The translations under genes were made by a program, and so were the position numbers. Below are positions 46,309-56,123 of a stretch of DNA of 64,000 nt, one piece after another (positions within the stretch are counted from its first letter, which is position 1; each line of letters opens with the position of its first letter). The notes under the pieces were generated by a model that was given only the letters and a program-made list of their open reading frames with translations, did no database searches and was not told where the DNA came from. Source of the DNA: Caenispirillum bisanense (lineage in GTDB: Bacteria > Pseudomonadota > Alphaproteobacteria > Rhodospirillales > Rhodospirillaceae); assembly GCF_900230255.1 (NCBI RefSeq), contig NZ_OCNJ01000004.1, forward strand, positions 372,001 through 436,000, in the 5' to 3' direction.

Positions 46309-47379
46309 GTGTCGACGCGTACCACGAAGACCGGCAAGACCACGCCCATCGTCGAGCTGAACGAACGCTCGCGCGAGATCCTGCGGCATGTGGTGGACGC
46401 CTACGTGCAGACCGGCGAGCCGGTCGGCTCGCGCACGCTTTCGAAACGTCTGTCCATGTCGCTGTCGCCGGCCACCATCCGCAACGTCATGGCCGACCTG
46501 GAAGACCTCGGCCTGCTCTATGCGCCGCACACCTCGGCCGGGCGCCTGCCGACGGAACTGGGCCTGCGCATGTTCGTCTCGGGCCTGCTCGAGGTCGGCA
46601 AGCTGGCCGAGGACGAGCGCGCCCGCATCGACGCCCAGTGCGCCGCCCGCGGCAAGAGCCTGCCCGACGTGCTGTCGGAGGCGACGCGCACGCTCTCGGG
46701 CCTGTCGCTCTGCGCCGGCCTCGTGCTGGCGCCGAAGACCGAGAGCCCGCTCAAGCACATCGAATTCGTCAACCTCGGTCCCGGCCGGGCGTTGGTGGTC
46801 ATCGTCACCCAGAACGGCGTCGTCGAGAACCGCATCATCGAGGTGCCGCACGACCTGCCGCCGACCTCGCTGGTCGAGGCCTCCAACTACCTCGCCGCGC
46901 GCATGACCAACCGCACCCTGGAAGAGGCGCGCGAGGAGATCCTGGCGGAACTGGAAAGCCACAAGTCGGCGCTCGACGAACTGACGTCGAAGGTGGTCTC
47001 GGCCGGACTCGGCACCTGGGCCGGCGGCAAGTCGGACGGGGCGCTCATCGTGCGCGGCCAGTCGCACCTGCTGTCGGACGTGACCGCCATCGAGGATCTG
47101 GAGCGCATCCGCAATCTGTTCGACATGCTGGAAACGCGCGAACAGATGATCCGCCTGCTCGACCTGGTGAACCGGGCCGAGGGCGTGCAGATCTTCATCG
47201 GTTCGGAAAACGACCTGTTCACGGCGGCGGGCTGTTCCATGATCGTCAGCCCGTTCCGCAACGGCGCGGAGGAGATCGTCGGCGCCATCGGCGTCATCGG
47301 CCCGACCCGCATCAATTACGCCCGCATCATCCCGCTGGTGGACTACACCGCGAAGGTGGTCGGCAGACTCATTGGTTGA
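46309..47379 (+). CDS. hrcA: HrcA heat-inducible transcription repressor
   Basis: The 356-residue protein starts at GTG 46309. It has the winged helix ([61 protein letters not shown]) and the HrcA C-terminal domain. It represses groESL-type operons through CIRCE. It is followed by grpE after 15 bases. Confidence 0.96.
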   Translation: MSTRTTKTGKTTPIVELNERSREILRHVVDAYVQTGEPVGSRTLSKRLSMSLSPATIRNVMADLEDLGLLYAPHTSAGRLPTELGLRMFVSGLLEVGKLAEDERARIDAQCAARGKSLPDVLSEATRTLSGLSLCAGLVLAPKTESPLKHIEFVNLGPGRALVVIVTQNGVVENRIIEVPHDLPPTSLVEASNYLAARMTNRTLEEAREEILAELESHKSALDELTSKVVSAGLGTWAGGKSDGALIVRGQSHLLSDVTAIEDLERIRNLFDMLETREQMIRLLDLVNRAEGVQIFIGSENDLFTAAGCSMIVSPFRNGAEEIVGAIGVIGPTRINYARIIPLVDYTAKVVGRLIG

Positions 47380-47394
47380 GGGAACTGAGAACTC

Positions 47395-48114
47395 ATGGCA
47401 CAGCAGCACAACCCGTCCCAGCGTGAACCCGGTCACGAGGCTCCGGCCGAGGCGGACGGCACCACCCCCGGCGGCACCGCCGACATGGGCGAGCCGAGCC
47501 CGCAGGCCGGCGACGTCCCGCAGGGCGACGTGCCGCCCGACGCGGCCCGCAGCGCCGCCGGCGACAACCTGGCGCCGGAAGACCGCATCGCGCTGCTCGA
47601 GTCCGAAGTGGAGCGCCTGAAGAACGAATACATGCGCGCGCTCGCCGAGGCCGAAAACGCCAAGCGCCTGGCCGAGCGCCGCATCGAGGACAACGCCAAG
47701 TACGCGGTCGCCAACTTCGCCAAGGAGATGCTGCAGGTCGCCGACAACCTCGACCGCGCCCTCATGGCCGCCCCGGCCGACCGCCGCGCCGAGAACGAGC
47801 TTCTGAAGAACCTCGCCGTCGGCATCGAGATGACGCAGAAGACCCTGGCCGGCGGCCTGGAGAAGTACGGCGTCACCAAGATCGAAGCCCGCGGCGCCGC
47901 CTTCGACCCCAACCTGCACCAGGCGGTGCAGGAAGTGGAGCGCACCGACATGCCGACCGGCACGGTGGTGGACGTCTACCAGGACGGCTACATCATCCGC
48001 GACCGCCTGCTGCGCCCGGCCATGGTCACCGTCTCGCGCGGCGGACCGAAGCGGGAGGCCGGCACCGGCGGTGCCGACGCCGCCGGACCGGGCGGCGTGA
48101 ACACGACGGCCTGA
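47395..48114 (+). CDS. grpE: GrpE nucleotide exchange factor of DnaK
   Basis: The 239-residue protein has a disordered N-terminus of about 60 residues, a long coiled coil ([20 protein letters not shown]), and the beta domain with [13 protein letters not shown] and [20 protein letters not shown]. It forms an operon with hrcA and has a terminator immediately behind. dnaK is not in the window. Confidence 0.97.
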   Translation: MAQQHNPSQREPGHEAPAEADGTTPGGTADMGEPSPQAGDVPQGDVPPDAARSAAGDNLAPEDRIALLESEVERLKNEYMRALAEAENAKRLAERRIEDNAKYAVANFAKEMLQVADNLDRALMAAPADRRAENELLKNLAVGIEMTQKTLAGGLEKYGVTKIEARGAAFDPNLHQAVQEVERTDMPTGTVVDVYQDGYIIRDRLLRPAMVTVSRGGPKREAGTGGADAAGPGGVNTTA

Positions 48115-48127
48115 TCGGGTGTTACAG

Positions 48128-48158
48128 ACGGCGGAGGATGACGATCCTCCGCCGTTTT
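48128..48158 (+). terminator. terminator of hrcA-grpE
   Basis: A perfect 12-base stem (ACGGCGGAGGAT / ATCCTCCGCCGT) with a 4-base loop is followed by TTTT. Confidence 0.85.
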
Positions 48159-48188
48159 CCGTTCCGCCCGCCGCCGGAGAGCCGCCGC

Positions 48189-49199
48189 ATGCGCCCTGCC
48201 CTCGCCGCCGCCTTCGTGGCGCTGGCCGCCGCCGTTACCGCCGCCACCCCGCCCGCCGCGGCGCAGGGGCTGCCGACCATCGCCGTCGGTGCCGCGCCGG
48301 CGAAGGTGGTGGAGGTGGTGCGCGGGCCGGACGGCGGCCCCTTCATCCGCACCGAGGGCGGGCGTTGGCTGCGGCCGCGGGTGAGCATCGGGCACATCTC
48401 GCTGGTGACGGCCCAGGCGCCGCCCGCCGCCGCGCTGCCCCCGCCGGAGGGCCTGCTGCCGCAGTCGACGGTCGCCGTCGGCGGACGCGACATCGCGGCC
48501 GCCTGGCTCGCCGGCGCCACCGACCGCTACGGCCACGCCGTGCTCGGCGACGGGCTGGAGGCCGGGCGGCTGGCGGTGGAGACGGCGGCGGGGGAGCGTC
48601 TCGCCGTCGACCTGCCCGACGCGGAGGTATTCGAAGACCTGACGCCGCGCCTCGCCGACCTCGACGGCGACGGCCGCGACGAGGTGCTGGTGGTGCGCAG
48701 CCACCGCGACGTCGGCGCCGCGCTAGTCGTCTATGGCGTCACCGAAGCCGGCGCCTTGGCGGAGAAGGCGGCGACGCCGCCGCTCGGCCTGCCCAACCGC
48801 TGGCTCAACCCGGTGGGCGTCGCCGACCTGGACGGCGACGGCGCCCCCGAAGTGGTGACGGTGGAGACGCCCCACATCGGCGGCATCCTGCGGGTGTGGC
48901 ACTGGCGCGACGGCCGGCTGGTGCGCGGCGCCTCGGAGGGGAACGTGTCCAACCACGCCGTGCGCTCGCCGGTGCTCGGGCTGCACGCGCTGACCGACGT
49001 CGACGGCGACGGCCGCCCCGACGTGGTGGTGCCCAACCAGTCGCGCAACGAGCTCCGCATCTTCAGCTTCGCCGACGGCCGCCCGCGCGAGTTGGCGACC
49101 GTGCCCCTGCCCGGCGCGGTGGCGACCGCCATCGTGCCGGTGCCGCGCGGCCTGGTGTTCGGCAGCACCCTCGGCGATCTGGTGGCGATCAGCTGGTGA
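48189..49199 (+). CDS. secreted FG-GAP/VCBS repeat protein
   Basis: The 336-residue protein has a signal peptide ([20 protein letters not shown], cleavage near AAA) and three calcium-binding-like repeats ([33 protein letters not shown]) in a beta-propeller arrangement. The start at 48189 is preferred over 48138 because the latter overlaps the terminator stem and lacks a signal. The binding partner is unknown. Confidence 0.82.
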   Translation: MRPALAAAFVALAAAVTAATPPAAAQGLPTIAVGAAPAKVVEVVRGPDGGPFIRTEGGRWLRPRVSIGHISLVTAQAPPAAALPPPEGLLPQSTVAVGGRDIAAAWLAGATDRYGHAVLGDGLEAGRLAVETAAGERLAVDLPDAEVFEDLTPRLADLDGDGRDEVLVVRSHRDVGAALVVYGVTEAGALAEKAATPPLGLPNRWLNPVGVADLDGDGAPEVVTVETPHIGGILRVWHWRDGRLVRGASEGNVSNHAVRSPVLGLHALTDVDGDGRPDVVVPNQSRNELRIFSFADGRPRELATVPLPGAVATAIVPVPRGLVFGSTLGDLVAISW

Positions 49200-49261
49200 C
49201 GGAGGCCCTGCCGCCCGTCCTTGGGGCGACACGGCAGACGCCGCCAGTCACGGGAGACGGC

Positions 49262-49987
49262 TCAGGCCGGCACGGGCTGCGCCGGCAGCGGCACGCTCTC
49301 GCCCGCCAGGTAGATGTCGACGGCGGGCGGCAGCGGCTGGTCGATGAGGGCGAAGCCGGCCCGGATGGTGAGCGCCCGCACCCGCGCCTCGGCGCTGTCG
49401 GGGTCGCCGGCCGTCAGCGCGGCGAGGCAGCCGGCGGTGGTCTGCGCCCGGCGGGCACAGGCGGCCATGCCGCCGCCGTGGTCGCGGCGATGCACCAGGA
49501 TCTGGTCGCGCATGCCGAGCGCGGTGTGGCGCAGCACCGAGTCGTCGCAGGCGTCGAACAGGGCGGCGAGGAAGACGTCTTCGTGCTGGCGCAGGTCTTC
49601 CACCTTGCCCAGGTCGGCGGCGCGCTCCACGTGGCGCTGGGCGCGGGCGAGGGCGGCGAGGTCGCGCGCCGTGCCGTGGATGCAGGCGAGCCGCGCGACG
49701 AAGCCCATGAGCAGGCCGTGGGCCACCACGACGCGGCCCAGCGCCTCGCGCTCCAGCCGCACGACGAAGGTGCCGCGCCCGACCACGATACGCACGAGGC
49801 CGCTGGTCTCGAGGATCTTCAGGGCTTCGCGCACCGGCGCCCGGCTGACGCCGAACATGGTCGACAGCTTGGTCTCGACCAGCCGCTCCCCGGGTTCGAA
49901 GCGGCCGTCCAGGATGGCGGCGGAAATGCGTTCGGCCACGCTTTGCGTCAGCGTGGGCGATCGCGCGATGGTCTCGTCGTTGTGCAT
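49262..49987 (-). CDS. GntR-family (FadR subgroup) regulator
   Basis: The 241-residue protein has the GntR winged helix (SVAERISAAILDGRFEPGER, then MFGVSRAPVREALKILETSG) and an all-helical FCD ligand domain. The start at 49987 removes 44 upstream codons without family character. No metabolic gene is adjacent on its strand, so the target is open. Direct repeats that could be its site lie at 50127-50149. Confidence 0.9.
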   Translation of the reverse strand: MHNDETIARSPTLTQSVAERISAAILDGRFEPGERLVETKLSTMFGVSRAPVREALKILETSGLVRIVVGRGTFVVRLEREALGRVVVAHGLLMGFVARLACIHGTARDLAALARAQRHVERAADLGKVEDLRQHEDVFLAALFDACDDSVLRHTALGMRDQILVHRRDHGGGMAACARRAQTTAGCLAALTAGDPDSAEARVRALTIRAGFALIDQPLPPAVDIYLAGESVPLPAQPVPA

Positions 49988-50126
49988 CTGTCGGTACTCG
50001 GCACCGTGCGACGGCCGCCCGGGGACCCGGCCGTCTACCCCCTCCCTACAGGATTGCGCCGGCCGCCCCCTCGGTCCGTCCCCACAACCGAACAGGCCGG
50101 TGCCCTGCACCGAAAACACCTATTAG

Positions 50127-50149
50127 CCGAATGGTATCCTCCGAATGGT
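50127..50149. repeat. direct repeat in the gap upstream of the GntR gene
   Basis: CCGAATGGT occurs at 50127-50135 and 50141-50149, 14 bases apart. A second repeated word, GGTCAAGGGT, is at 50147-50156 and 50195-50204. The 49988-50278 gap holds no gene; these words are the only structure seen and could be regulator sites. Confidence 0.4.
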
Positions 50150-50250
50150 CAAGGGTCAACGCATGGTCGCACGACCGCCCGGCCCCTGACCCGAGGTCAA
50201 GGGTGCCGGGCGCGGCGCCATGCTACCTACTAGTTCCTAGGTCGAGGAAA

Positions 50251-50272
50251 GCCGGCACCGGATGGGGCCGGC
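50251..50272 (-). terminator. weak terminator-like hairpin after the DUF1330 gene
   Basis: GCCGGC at 50251-50256 pairs with GCCGGC at 50267-50272; on the minus strand the stem runs into TTTCC. It is 7 bases past the DUF1330 stop. Confidence 0.35.
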
Positions 50273-50278
50273 GACGGA

Positions 50279-50602
50279 TCAGGAGGAGAGAATATCCGTG
50301 GCCCGGTGGTTCTCCGGGACGCCGTCCACCATCACCACGTCGCCGACGAGGTGCCGGGTGCGCAGGGGGCGCAGCTCGGCGTAGGCCGGCGAGGCGTACC
50401 AAGCCTCGGCGGCGGCGCGGTCGGGGAACTCCAGCAGGACGATGTCGCCCGGCCAGGTGCCTTCCAGCGCCGTCTTGCGGCCGCCGTGGATCAGGTAGCG
50501 GCCGCCGAAGGGCGCCAGCGTCGCGTCGAAGCCTTCCAGGTAGGCGACGATGTCGGGGTGCATGCCGGCGGGCAGGAGGCTGGCGAGGACGTAGCAGGAC
50601 AT
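50279..50602 (-). CDS. DUF1330 family protein
   Basis: The 107-residue ferredoxin-like fold protein has the family marks FGGRYLIHGGRKTALEG and IVLLEFPDRAAAEAWYASPA with AELRPLR. These are small cytoplasmic dimers of unknown function. It is divergent from the XRE-family regulator at 50715 across a perfect palindrome, so it is probably that regulator's target. Confidence 0.88.
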   Translation of the reverse strand: MSCYVLASLLPAGMHPDIVAYLEGFDATLAPFGGRYLIHGGRKTALEGTWPGDIVLLEFPDRAAAEAWYASPAYAELRPLRTRHLVGDVVMVDGVPENHRATDILSS

Positions 50603-50661
50603 GGAACGCGATCTCCGCTGGGTGACGATGGACCCAGCATGGCGCGCCGGTAGCGGCGAAA

Positions 50662-50682
50662 CGATTACCTTGGGCGTAATCG
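50662..50682. promoter_or_regulatory. palindromic operator between DUF1330 and regulator genes
   Basis: CGATTAC-N7-GTAATCG is a perfect 7-base inverted repeat located midway between the divergent genes. It is the only strong dyad in the gap and the likely site of the adjacent helix-turn-helix regulator. Confidence 0.65.
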
Positions 50683-50714
50683 ACGCGCCCCGCCGCCGGT
50701 TCTACAGTGACCGC

Positions 50715-51605
50715 ATGAGGACCATTACCACCCCCGCTCCCGCCGCCCGCCCCGTCGGCGAGTTGCTGCGCGACTGGCGCCGCCGCCGCCGGCTCAGCCA
50801 GTTGCAGCTCGCCGTGGAAGCGGGCATCTCGCAGCGCCACCTGAGCTTCGTCGAGTCGGGCCGCGCCGCCCCCAGCCGCGACATGCTGCTGCACCTGGCG
50901 GAGACGCTGGACGTGCCGCTGCGGGCGCGCGACCTGCTGCTGACGGCCGCCGGCTTCGCACCGCTCTACCGCGAACGGCCGGCCGACGATCCCGACCTGG
51001 CGGCGGCCATGGCGGCGGTGCAGGCCATCTTGACGGGGCACGAGCCGCACCCGGCGCTCGCCGTCGACCGCCACTGGACGCTGCGGGCGGCCAACCGGGG
51101 CGTCGAGGCGCTGCTGGCGGGCGTCGCCGATGCGGCGCTGCTGGCCGCCCCCGTCAACGTTCTGCGCCTGAGCCTGCACCCCGACGGTCTCGGCCGCCGC
51201 ATCGTCAACCACCGCGCCTGGAAGCGCCACGTGCTGGAGCGGCTGGCGCGCCAGGTGGAGGCCTCCGCCGACGCCGGGCTCGCCGCCCTGCGCGACGAGC
51301 TGGCTGCCCTGCCGGAGCCGGACGGCGGCGTCACGGAGGACGACGATGTGCCGGCGCCGGCCGGGCCCTTCGGCATCGCCGTACCGCTGCTGCTCGACCT
51401 GCCCGGCCACGGGCGCCTCGCCTTCCTCAGCACGACGACGGTCTTCGGCACGGCGCTGGATGTCGGGCTGGCGGAACTGACGGTGGAGGCCTTCTTCCCC
51501 GCCGACGCGGCGACGGCCGCGGTCATGGCGGGACTGGTGCGCGACACCTCGGCTGAAGAGTTTTCATCCGCCGCAGCGCCCGCCGGTCCGGTGGACCTGG
51601 AATGA
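50715..51605 (+). CDS. XRE-family regulator with an MmyB-like ligand domain
   Basis: The 296-residue protein has an N-terminal helix-turn-helix (GELLRDWRRRRRLSQLQLAV, EAGISQRHLSFVESGRAAPS) and a PAS-like C-terminal domain (ALAVDRHWTLRAANRGVEAL, NVLRLSLHPDGL, IVNHRAWKRHVLERL). This layout is typical of MmyB/MLTR regulators that control a divergent oxidoreductase or small enzyme gene. The start at 50715 gives the family N-terminus. Confidence 0.9.
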   Translation: MRTITTPAPAARPVGELLRDWRRRRRLSQLQLAVEAGISQRHLSFVESGRAAPSRDMLLHLAETLDVPLRARDLLLTAAGFAPLYRERPADDPDLAAAMAAVQAILTGHEPHPALAVDRHWTLRAANRGVEALLAGVADAALLAAPVNVLRLSLHPDGLGRRIVNHRAWKRHVLERLARQVEASADAGLAALRDELAALPEPDGGVTEDDDVPAPAGPFGIAVPLLLDLPGHGRLAFLSTTTVFGTALDVGLAELTVEAFFPADAATAAVMAGLVRDTSAEEFSSAAAPAGPVDLE

Positions 51606-51748
51606 TGATAAGGTGGCCCTATGAGTGGCTCTGCCAATGGCCTTTGTGCCGACGGGTGGGCCGGTTCACGATCCGCCCCGCAGGGGACCGGCGCCATACC
51701 GAGTTGTATCGTGCCGCCGTCTACACCATCTTGACGTTTCCGTCGTTC

Positions 51749-51763
51749 CCGGAAAGTTTCCGG
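51749..51763. promoter_or_regulatory. palindrome upstream of the RND efflux genes
   Basis: CCGGAAA-G-TTTCCGG is a perfect dyad 105 bases before the adaptor gene, preceded at 51731 by TTGACG that could be a -35 element. No regulator gene lies between it and the pump genes. The 51606-51868 gap holds nothing else recognisable. Confidence 0.5.
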
Positions 51764-51868
51764 TCACGGCGCGGCCCCCGGGGCCGGCACGTCGGACGGG
51801 ATGCAGGGCAGCGTAGCCGGGCGCCGAGGAGAGACGGCGCCTCAATCGAACGAAAAGGTCAGACGAAG

Positions 51869-52933
51869 ATGCGGAACTCCTTGATGGCGGCCGTGGTGGC
51901 CGCGGTCGTCGCGGGCGGGCCGATGGCGGCGGCGCAGGCGCCGCAGGGCATGCCGGTGGAAGCGGCGCCGGCACAGACCGAAACCATGACCGACGAGCTG
52001 CTGGTGGTGGGCTCGCTGCTCGCCAATGAAAGCACCGTCATCCGGCCGGAAATCGACGGCCGCGTCGCCCGCATCGACTTCGAGGAAGGCGGCCGGGCGA
52101 AGAAGGGCGACCTGCTGGTCAAGCTCGACGACGCCAGCCTGAAGGCCGAACTGGCCCGCGCCGAGGCCAATCTGGCGCTCAGCCGCCGCAACTTCGACCG
52201 CGCCGACGAGCTGTACCGCCGCCAGAACCTGCCGGCCAGCTCGCGCGACGAGGCGCTCGCCAAGCTGCGGGCCGACGAGGCCGCCCTGCGCATCGCCCAG
52301 GTGGCGATGGAAAAGACCGAGCTGCGCGCCCCCTTCGACGGCATGCTCGGCCTGCGCCAGGCCAGCCCCGGCGATTACCTGCAGCCGGGCGCCGCCATCG
52401 TCGGGCTGGACGACGTCGACCCCATCAAGGTCGACTTCCGCGTGCCCGAGGTCTTCGCCCACCGCCTGAAGGTCGGCCAGTCCATCCAGCTGTCGGTGGA
52501 CGCCGTGCCCGGCGAGAGCTTCACCGGCGAGGTCTACGCCATCGACCCGCAGGTGGACGTCAACGGCCGCTCGGTGCTGCTGCGCGCCCGCGTCCCCAAC
52601 GACAACGGCCCGCTGCGCCCCGGCATGTTCGCCCGCGTCACCCTGATCCTCGACCAGCGCGCCGATGCCGTCGTGGTGCCGGAAGAGGCGCTGATCCCGC
52701 AGGGCAACGACCACATCGTCTTCAAGGTGGTCGACGGCAAGGTGGCGCCGCAGCCGGTGACGCTGGGCGTGCGCCGCAAGGGGGTGGTGGAAATCGTCTC
52801 CGGCCTTGCCGCGGGCGACGTGGTCATCACCGCCGGCCAGCTGAAGGTGGGCCCGGGCATGCCGGTGACGGTGATGCCGCCGCCGGGCGCCCAGGCGCCG
52901 CAGAACGCCGAGAAACCGGCCCAGGAGGGCTGA
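51869..52933 (+). CDS. RND efflux periplasmic adaptor
   Basis: The 354-residue protein has a signal peptide ending AAAQA, a lipoyl half-motif pair (IRPEIDGRVARIDFEEGGRA and KTELRAPFDGMLGLR), a coiled-coil hairpin (about 90-140) and a beta-barrel domain. It links the inner-membrane RND pump encoded next to an outer-membrane channel, whose gene is not in the window. Confidence 0.95.
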   Translation: MRNSLMAAVVAAVVAGGPMAAAQAPQGMPVEAAPAQTETMTDELLVVGSLLANESTVIRPEIDGRVARIDFEEGGRAKKGDLLVKLDDASLKAELARAEANLALSRRNFDRADELYRRQNLPASSRDEALAKLRADEAALRIAQVAMEKTELRAPFDGMLGLRQASPGDYLQPGAAIVGLDDVDPIKVDFRVPEVFAHRLKVGQSIQLSVDAVPGESFTGEVYAIDPQVDVNGRSVLLRARVPNDNGPLRPGMFARVTLILDQRADAVVVPEEALIPQGNDHIVFKVVDGKVAPQPVTLGVRRKGVVEIVSGLAAGDVVITAGQLKVGPGMPVTVMPPPGAQAPQNAEKPAQEG

Positions 52934-52937
52934 CGCC

Positions 52938-55900
52938 GTGGTCCTGTCCGACCTTTCGATCAAACGGCCGGTCCTCGCGACGGTCATGAGCCTGGTGATC
53001 GTGCTGATCGGCATGATCGCCTACGACCGCCTGCCGGTCCGCGAATACCCCAACATCGACGAGCCGGTGGTCAACGTCGAGACCCGCTATCCCGGCGCCA
53101 CGGCGCAGATCATGGAAAGCCAGGTCACCCAGCCGCTGGAGGAAAGCCTCGCGGGCATCGAGGGCATCGAGCTGATGACCTCCACCTCCCGCCCCGAGCA
53201 GAGCCAGGTGTCGGTGAAGTTCCGCCTCACCCGCAACCCGGACGAGGCGGCCAACGACGTGCGCGACCGCGTCAGCCGCGTGCGCGGCCTGCTGCCCGAC
53301 GAGATCGACGAGCCCGTCATCTCCAAGGTGGAGGCCGACGCGCAGCCGATCATCTACCTCGCCTTCTCGTCGGACCGCCACACCCCCATCGAGATCACCG
53401 ACTACGCCGACCGCTTCGTCAAGGACCGGCTGCAGAACATCGACGGCGTCGCCAACGTCCGCATCTTCGGCGAGCGGCGCTATGCCATGCGGCTGTGGAT
53501 CGACCGCGCCCGGCTGGCCGCCTACGGCCTGACCGTGCAGGACGTGGAAAGCGCCCTGCGCCAGCAGAACGTGGAAATCCCCTCGGGCCGCATCGAATCG
53601 GCCGAGCGCGAGTTCACGGTGCTGGCGGAAACCGACCTGCGCACGCCGGAGCAGTTCGACGACCTCATCATCAAGCGGGCCGACGGCTATCTGGTGCGCC
53701 TGAAGGACGTCGGCCGCGCCGAGATCGGCGCCGAAAGCGAACGCACCGCCGTGCGCTACAAGGGCGAGTCCGCGGTGGCGCTCGGCGTCGTCAAGCAGGC
53801 GACGGCCAACCCGCTGGAAGTGAGCCAGGGCGTGCGCACGGTGCTGCCGATCATCGAGCAGGGCCTGCCGGAAGGCATGGCGGTCAACATCGGCTACGAC
53901 AGTTCCATCTTCATCGACCGCTCCATCCAGAACGTCTTCACCACCATCGGCGAGGCCGTGGTGCTGGTGGTGCTGGTGATCTTCTTCTTCCTGCGGTCGG
54001 TGCGGGCGACGCTGGTGCCGCTCATGACCATCCCGGTGTCGCTGGTCGGCGCCTTCGCGCTCATGTTCGTGTTCGGCTTCTCCATCAACACCCTGACGCT
54101 GCTCGCCATGGTGCTGGCCATCGGCCTCGTGGTGGACGATGCCATCGTCATGCTGGAGAACATCCACCGCCACGTGGAGGAAGGGCTGTCGCCCGTCCAG
54201 GCCGCCTTCAAGGGCAGCCGCGAGATCGCCTTCGCCGTCATCGCCATGACCCTGACGCTGGCGGCGGTCTATGCCCCCATCGGCTTCATGGAAGGCCGCA
54301 CCGGGCGCCTGTTCACCGAATTCGCCCTGACCCTGGCGGGCGCGGTGCTGGTGTCGGGCTTCGTCGCCCTGACCCTGTCGCCCATGATGTGCTCCAAGCT
54401 GCTGCGCCACGAGAAGAAGCACTCGGTGGTCTACAACGCCATCGAGAAGATCATGGTCGGCATGACCGAAGGCTACCGCCGCCTGCTGGCGTGGTCGCTG
54501 AAGGTGCGCTGGCTGGTCGCCCTGGTGGCGCTCGGCGTCGCCGGCAGCGCGTGGTTCCTGTTCGGCACGCTGAAGTCGGAACTGGCCCCGACCGAGGACC
54601 GCGGCACCATCATCGGCATCGGCATCGCGCCGGAAGGCTCGACGCTCGGCTTCTCCGACAAGTACGCCCGCCAGATGGAGCAGGTCTACGCCTCGGTGCC
54701 GGAGGCGGAGCGCTACTTCGTGGTGACCGGCTTCCCGGTGGTGTCGCAGATCGTCAGCTTCATCGGCCTGGAGGACTGGGAGACCCGCGACCGCAAGCAG
54801 CAGGACATCGTGAAGGAGATGCAGCCGCGCATGTTCGGCGGCATCCCCGGCATCATGTCCTTCCCGGTCAACCCGCCGTCGCTCGGCCAGAGCCCCATCG
54901 ACAAGCCGGTGCAGTTCGTCATCCAGACCAGCGGCACCTACGAGGACCTGGAGGCCATGGTGCAGTCGGTGCTGGGCGAGGCGCGGTCCTATCCCGGCTT
55001 CCTCAACCTCGACTCCGACCTCAAGCTCAACAAGCCGCAGCTGTCGGTGAAGGTGGACCGCGAGAAGGTGGCCGACGTCGGCGCCGACGTGGCGGTCATC
55101 GGCCGGACGCTCGAAACCATGCTGGGCGGCCGCCAGGTCACCCGCTTCAAGCAGAACGGCAAGCAGTACGACGTCATCGTGCAGGTGGAAGACGCCGACC
55201 GCGCGACGCCGTCGGACCTGTCGGCCATCTATGTGCGCGGCGCCTCCGGCGAGATGATTCAGCTGTCCAACCTGGTCACGGTGGAAGAGACCGTCGCCCC
55301 GAAGGAGCTGAACCACTTCAACCAGATGCGCTCGGCCAAGATCACCGCCAACCTGGCGCCGGGCTTCGCCCTGTCGGACGGCCTGGGCAAGCTGGAGGAG
55401 ATCGCCGCCAAGGTGCTGCCGCCGGAGGCCCTCATCGACTACGACGGCCCGTCGCGCGAGTACCGCACCAGCTCGGCGAGCCTGTATGTCACCTTCCTGC
55501 TGGCGCTCGGGTTCATCTATCTGGTGCTGGCGGCGCAGTTCGAGAGCTTCGTCGATCCCTTCGTCATCATGCTCTCGGTGCCGCTGTCGGTGACGGGCGC
55601 CCTGCTCGCGCTCAACCTCACGGGCAACACGCTGAACGTCTACAGCCAGATCGGCCTGGTGACGCTCATCGGCCTCATCACCAAGCACGGCATCCTGATC
55701 GTGGAGTTCGCCAACCAGCTGCAGGAGGAAGGCCGCTCCAAGCTCGACTCGGTGATCGAGGCGAGCGCGCTGCGCCTGCGGCCGATCCTGATGACCACCG
55801 GCGCCATGGTGCTGGGCGCGGTGCCGCTCGCCGTCGCCGCCGGTGCCGGCGCCGAAAGCCGTCAGGCCATCGGCTGGGTGATCGTCGGCGGCATGACCTT

Positions 55901-56009
55901 CGGCACGATCCTCACCCTCTTCGTGGTGCCGACCGCCTACATGCTGCTGGCGCGGGGCCACAAGAAGACGATCCCCGAGCCGCTCGGCACCCACGCCCCG
56001 GCGGAGTGA
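52938..56009 (+). CDS. RND multidrug efflux pump, inner-membrane subunit
   Basis: The 1023-residue protein starts at GTG 52938, 4 bases after the adaptor stop. It begins MVLSDLSIKRPVLATVMSLV, has twelve membrane segments with two large periplasmic loops, and the proton-relay Asp pair in GLVVDDAIVMLENI. It belongs to the HAE1/AcrB-like group. Substrates cannot be told. Confidence 0.96.
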   Translation: MVLSDLSIKRPVLATVMSLVIVLIGMIAYDRLPVREYPNIDEPVVNVETRYPGATAQIMESQVTQPLEESLAGIEGIELMTSTSRPEQSQVSVKFRLTRNPDEAANDVRDRVSRVRGLLPDEIDEPVISKVEADAQPIIYLAFSSDRHTPIEITDYADRFVKDRLQNIDGVANVRIFGERRYAMRLWIDRARLAAYGLTVQDVESALRQQNVEIPSGRIESAEREFTVLAETDLRTPEQFDDLIIKRADGYLVRLKDVGRAEIGAESERTAVRYKGESAVALGVVKQATANPLEVSQGVRTVLPIIEQGLPEGMAVNIGYDSSIFIDRSIQNVFTTIGEAVVLVVLVIFFFLRSVRATLVPLMTIPVSLVGAFALMFVFGFSINTLTLLAMVLAIGLVVDDAIVMLENIHRHVEEGLSPVQAAFKGSREIAFAVIAMTLTLAAVYAPIGFMEGRTGRLFTEFALTLAGAVLVSGFVALTLSPMMCSKLLRHEKKHSVVYNAIEKIMVGMTEGYRRLLAWSLKVRWLVALVALGVAGSAWFLFGTLKSELAPTEDRGTIIGIGIAPEGSTLGFSDKYARQMEQVYASVPEAERYFVVTGFPVVSQIVSFIGLEDWETRDRKQQDIVKEMQPRMFGGIPGIMSFPVNPPSLGQSPIDKPVQFVIQTSGTYEDLEAMVQSVLGEARSYPGFLNLDSDLKLNKPQLSVKVDREKVADVGADVAVIGRTLETMLGGRQVTRFKQNGKQYDVIVQVEDADRATPSDLSAIYVRGASGEMIQLSNLVTVEETVAPKELNHFNQMRSAKITANLAPGFALSDGLGKLEEIAAKVLPPEALIDYDGPSREYRTSSASLYVTFLLALGFIYLVLAAQFESFVDPFVIMLSVPLSVTGALLALNLTGNTLNVYSQIGLVTLIGLITKHGILIVEFANQLQEEGRSKLDSVIEASALRLRPILMTTGAMVLGAVPLAVAAGAGAESRQAIGWVIVGGMTFGTILTLFVVPTAYMLLARGHKKTIPEPLGTHAPAE

Positions 56010-56059
56010 CGCCACCGCCGCCGGAGGCTTCCCGCCTCCGGCGCGCGCCGAAGCCGAAG

Positions 56060-56096
56060 AAAAACCCCCGCCGCAGGACCTGCGGCGGGGGTTTTT
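56060..56096. terminator. bidirectional terminator between the RND pump and trxA
   Basis: A long near-perfect stem (AAAAACCCCCGCCGCAGG / CCTGCGGCGGGGGTTTTT) with a one-base centre has A and T runs at its ends, so it works on both strands. Confidence 0.9.
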
Positions 56097-56123
56097 CGTG
56101 TCACGCGGCCGGTGCGCGGTCCG

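Noticed and set aside
45391-47919. Upstream extension of rdgB to more than 1000 codons
   Set aside because: The extension runs through rph and antisense to hrcA and grpE; the family N-terminus begins at 45390.
52827-56015. Minus-strand open frame of over 1000 codons opposite the RND pump
   Set aside because: It is the antisense reading of GC-rich codons; its translation is a low-complexity mix of His, Asp, Gly and Arg with no domain, while the plus frame is a complete RND protein.
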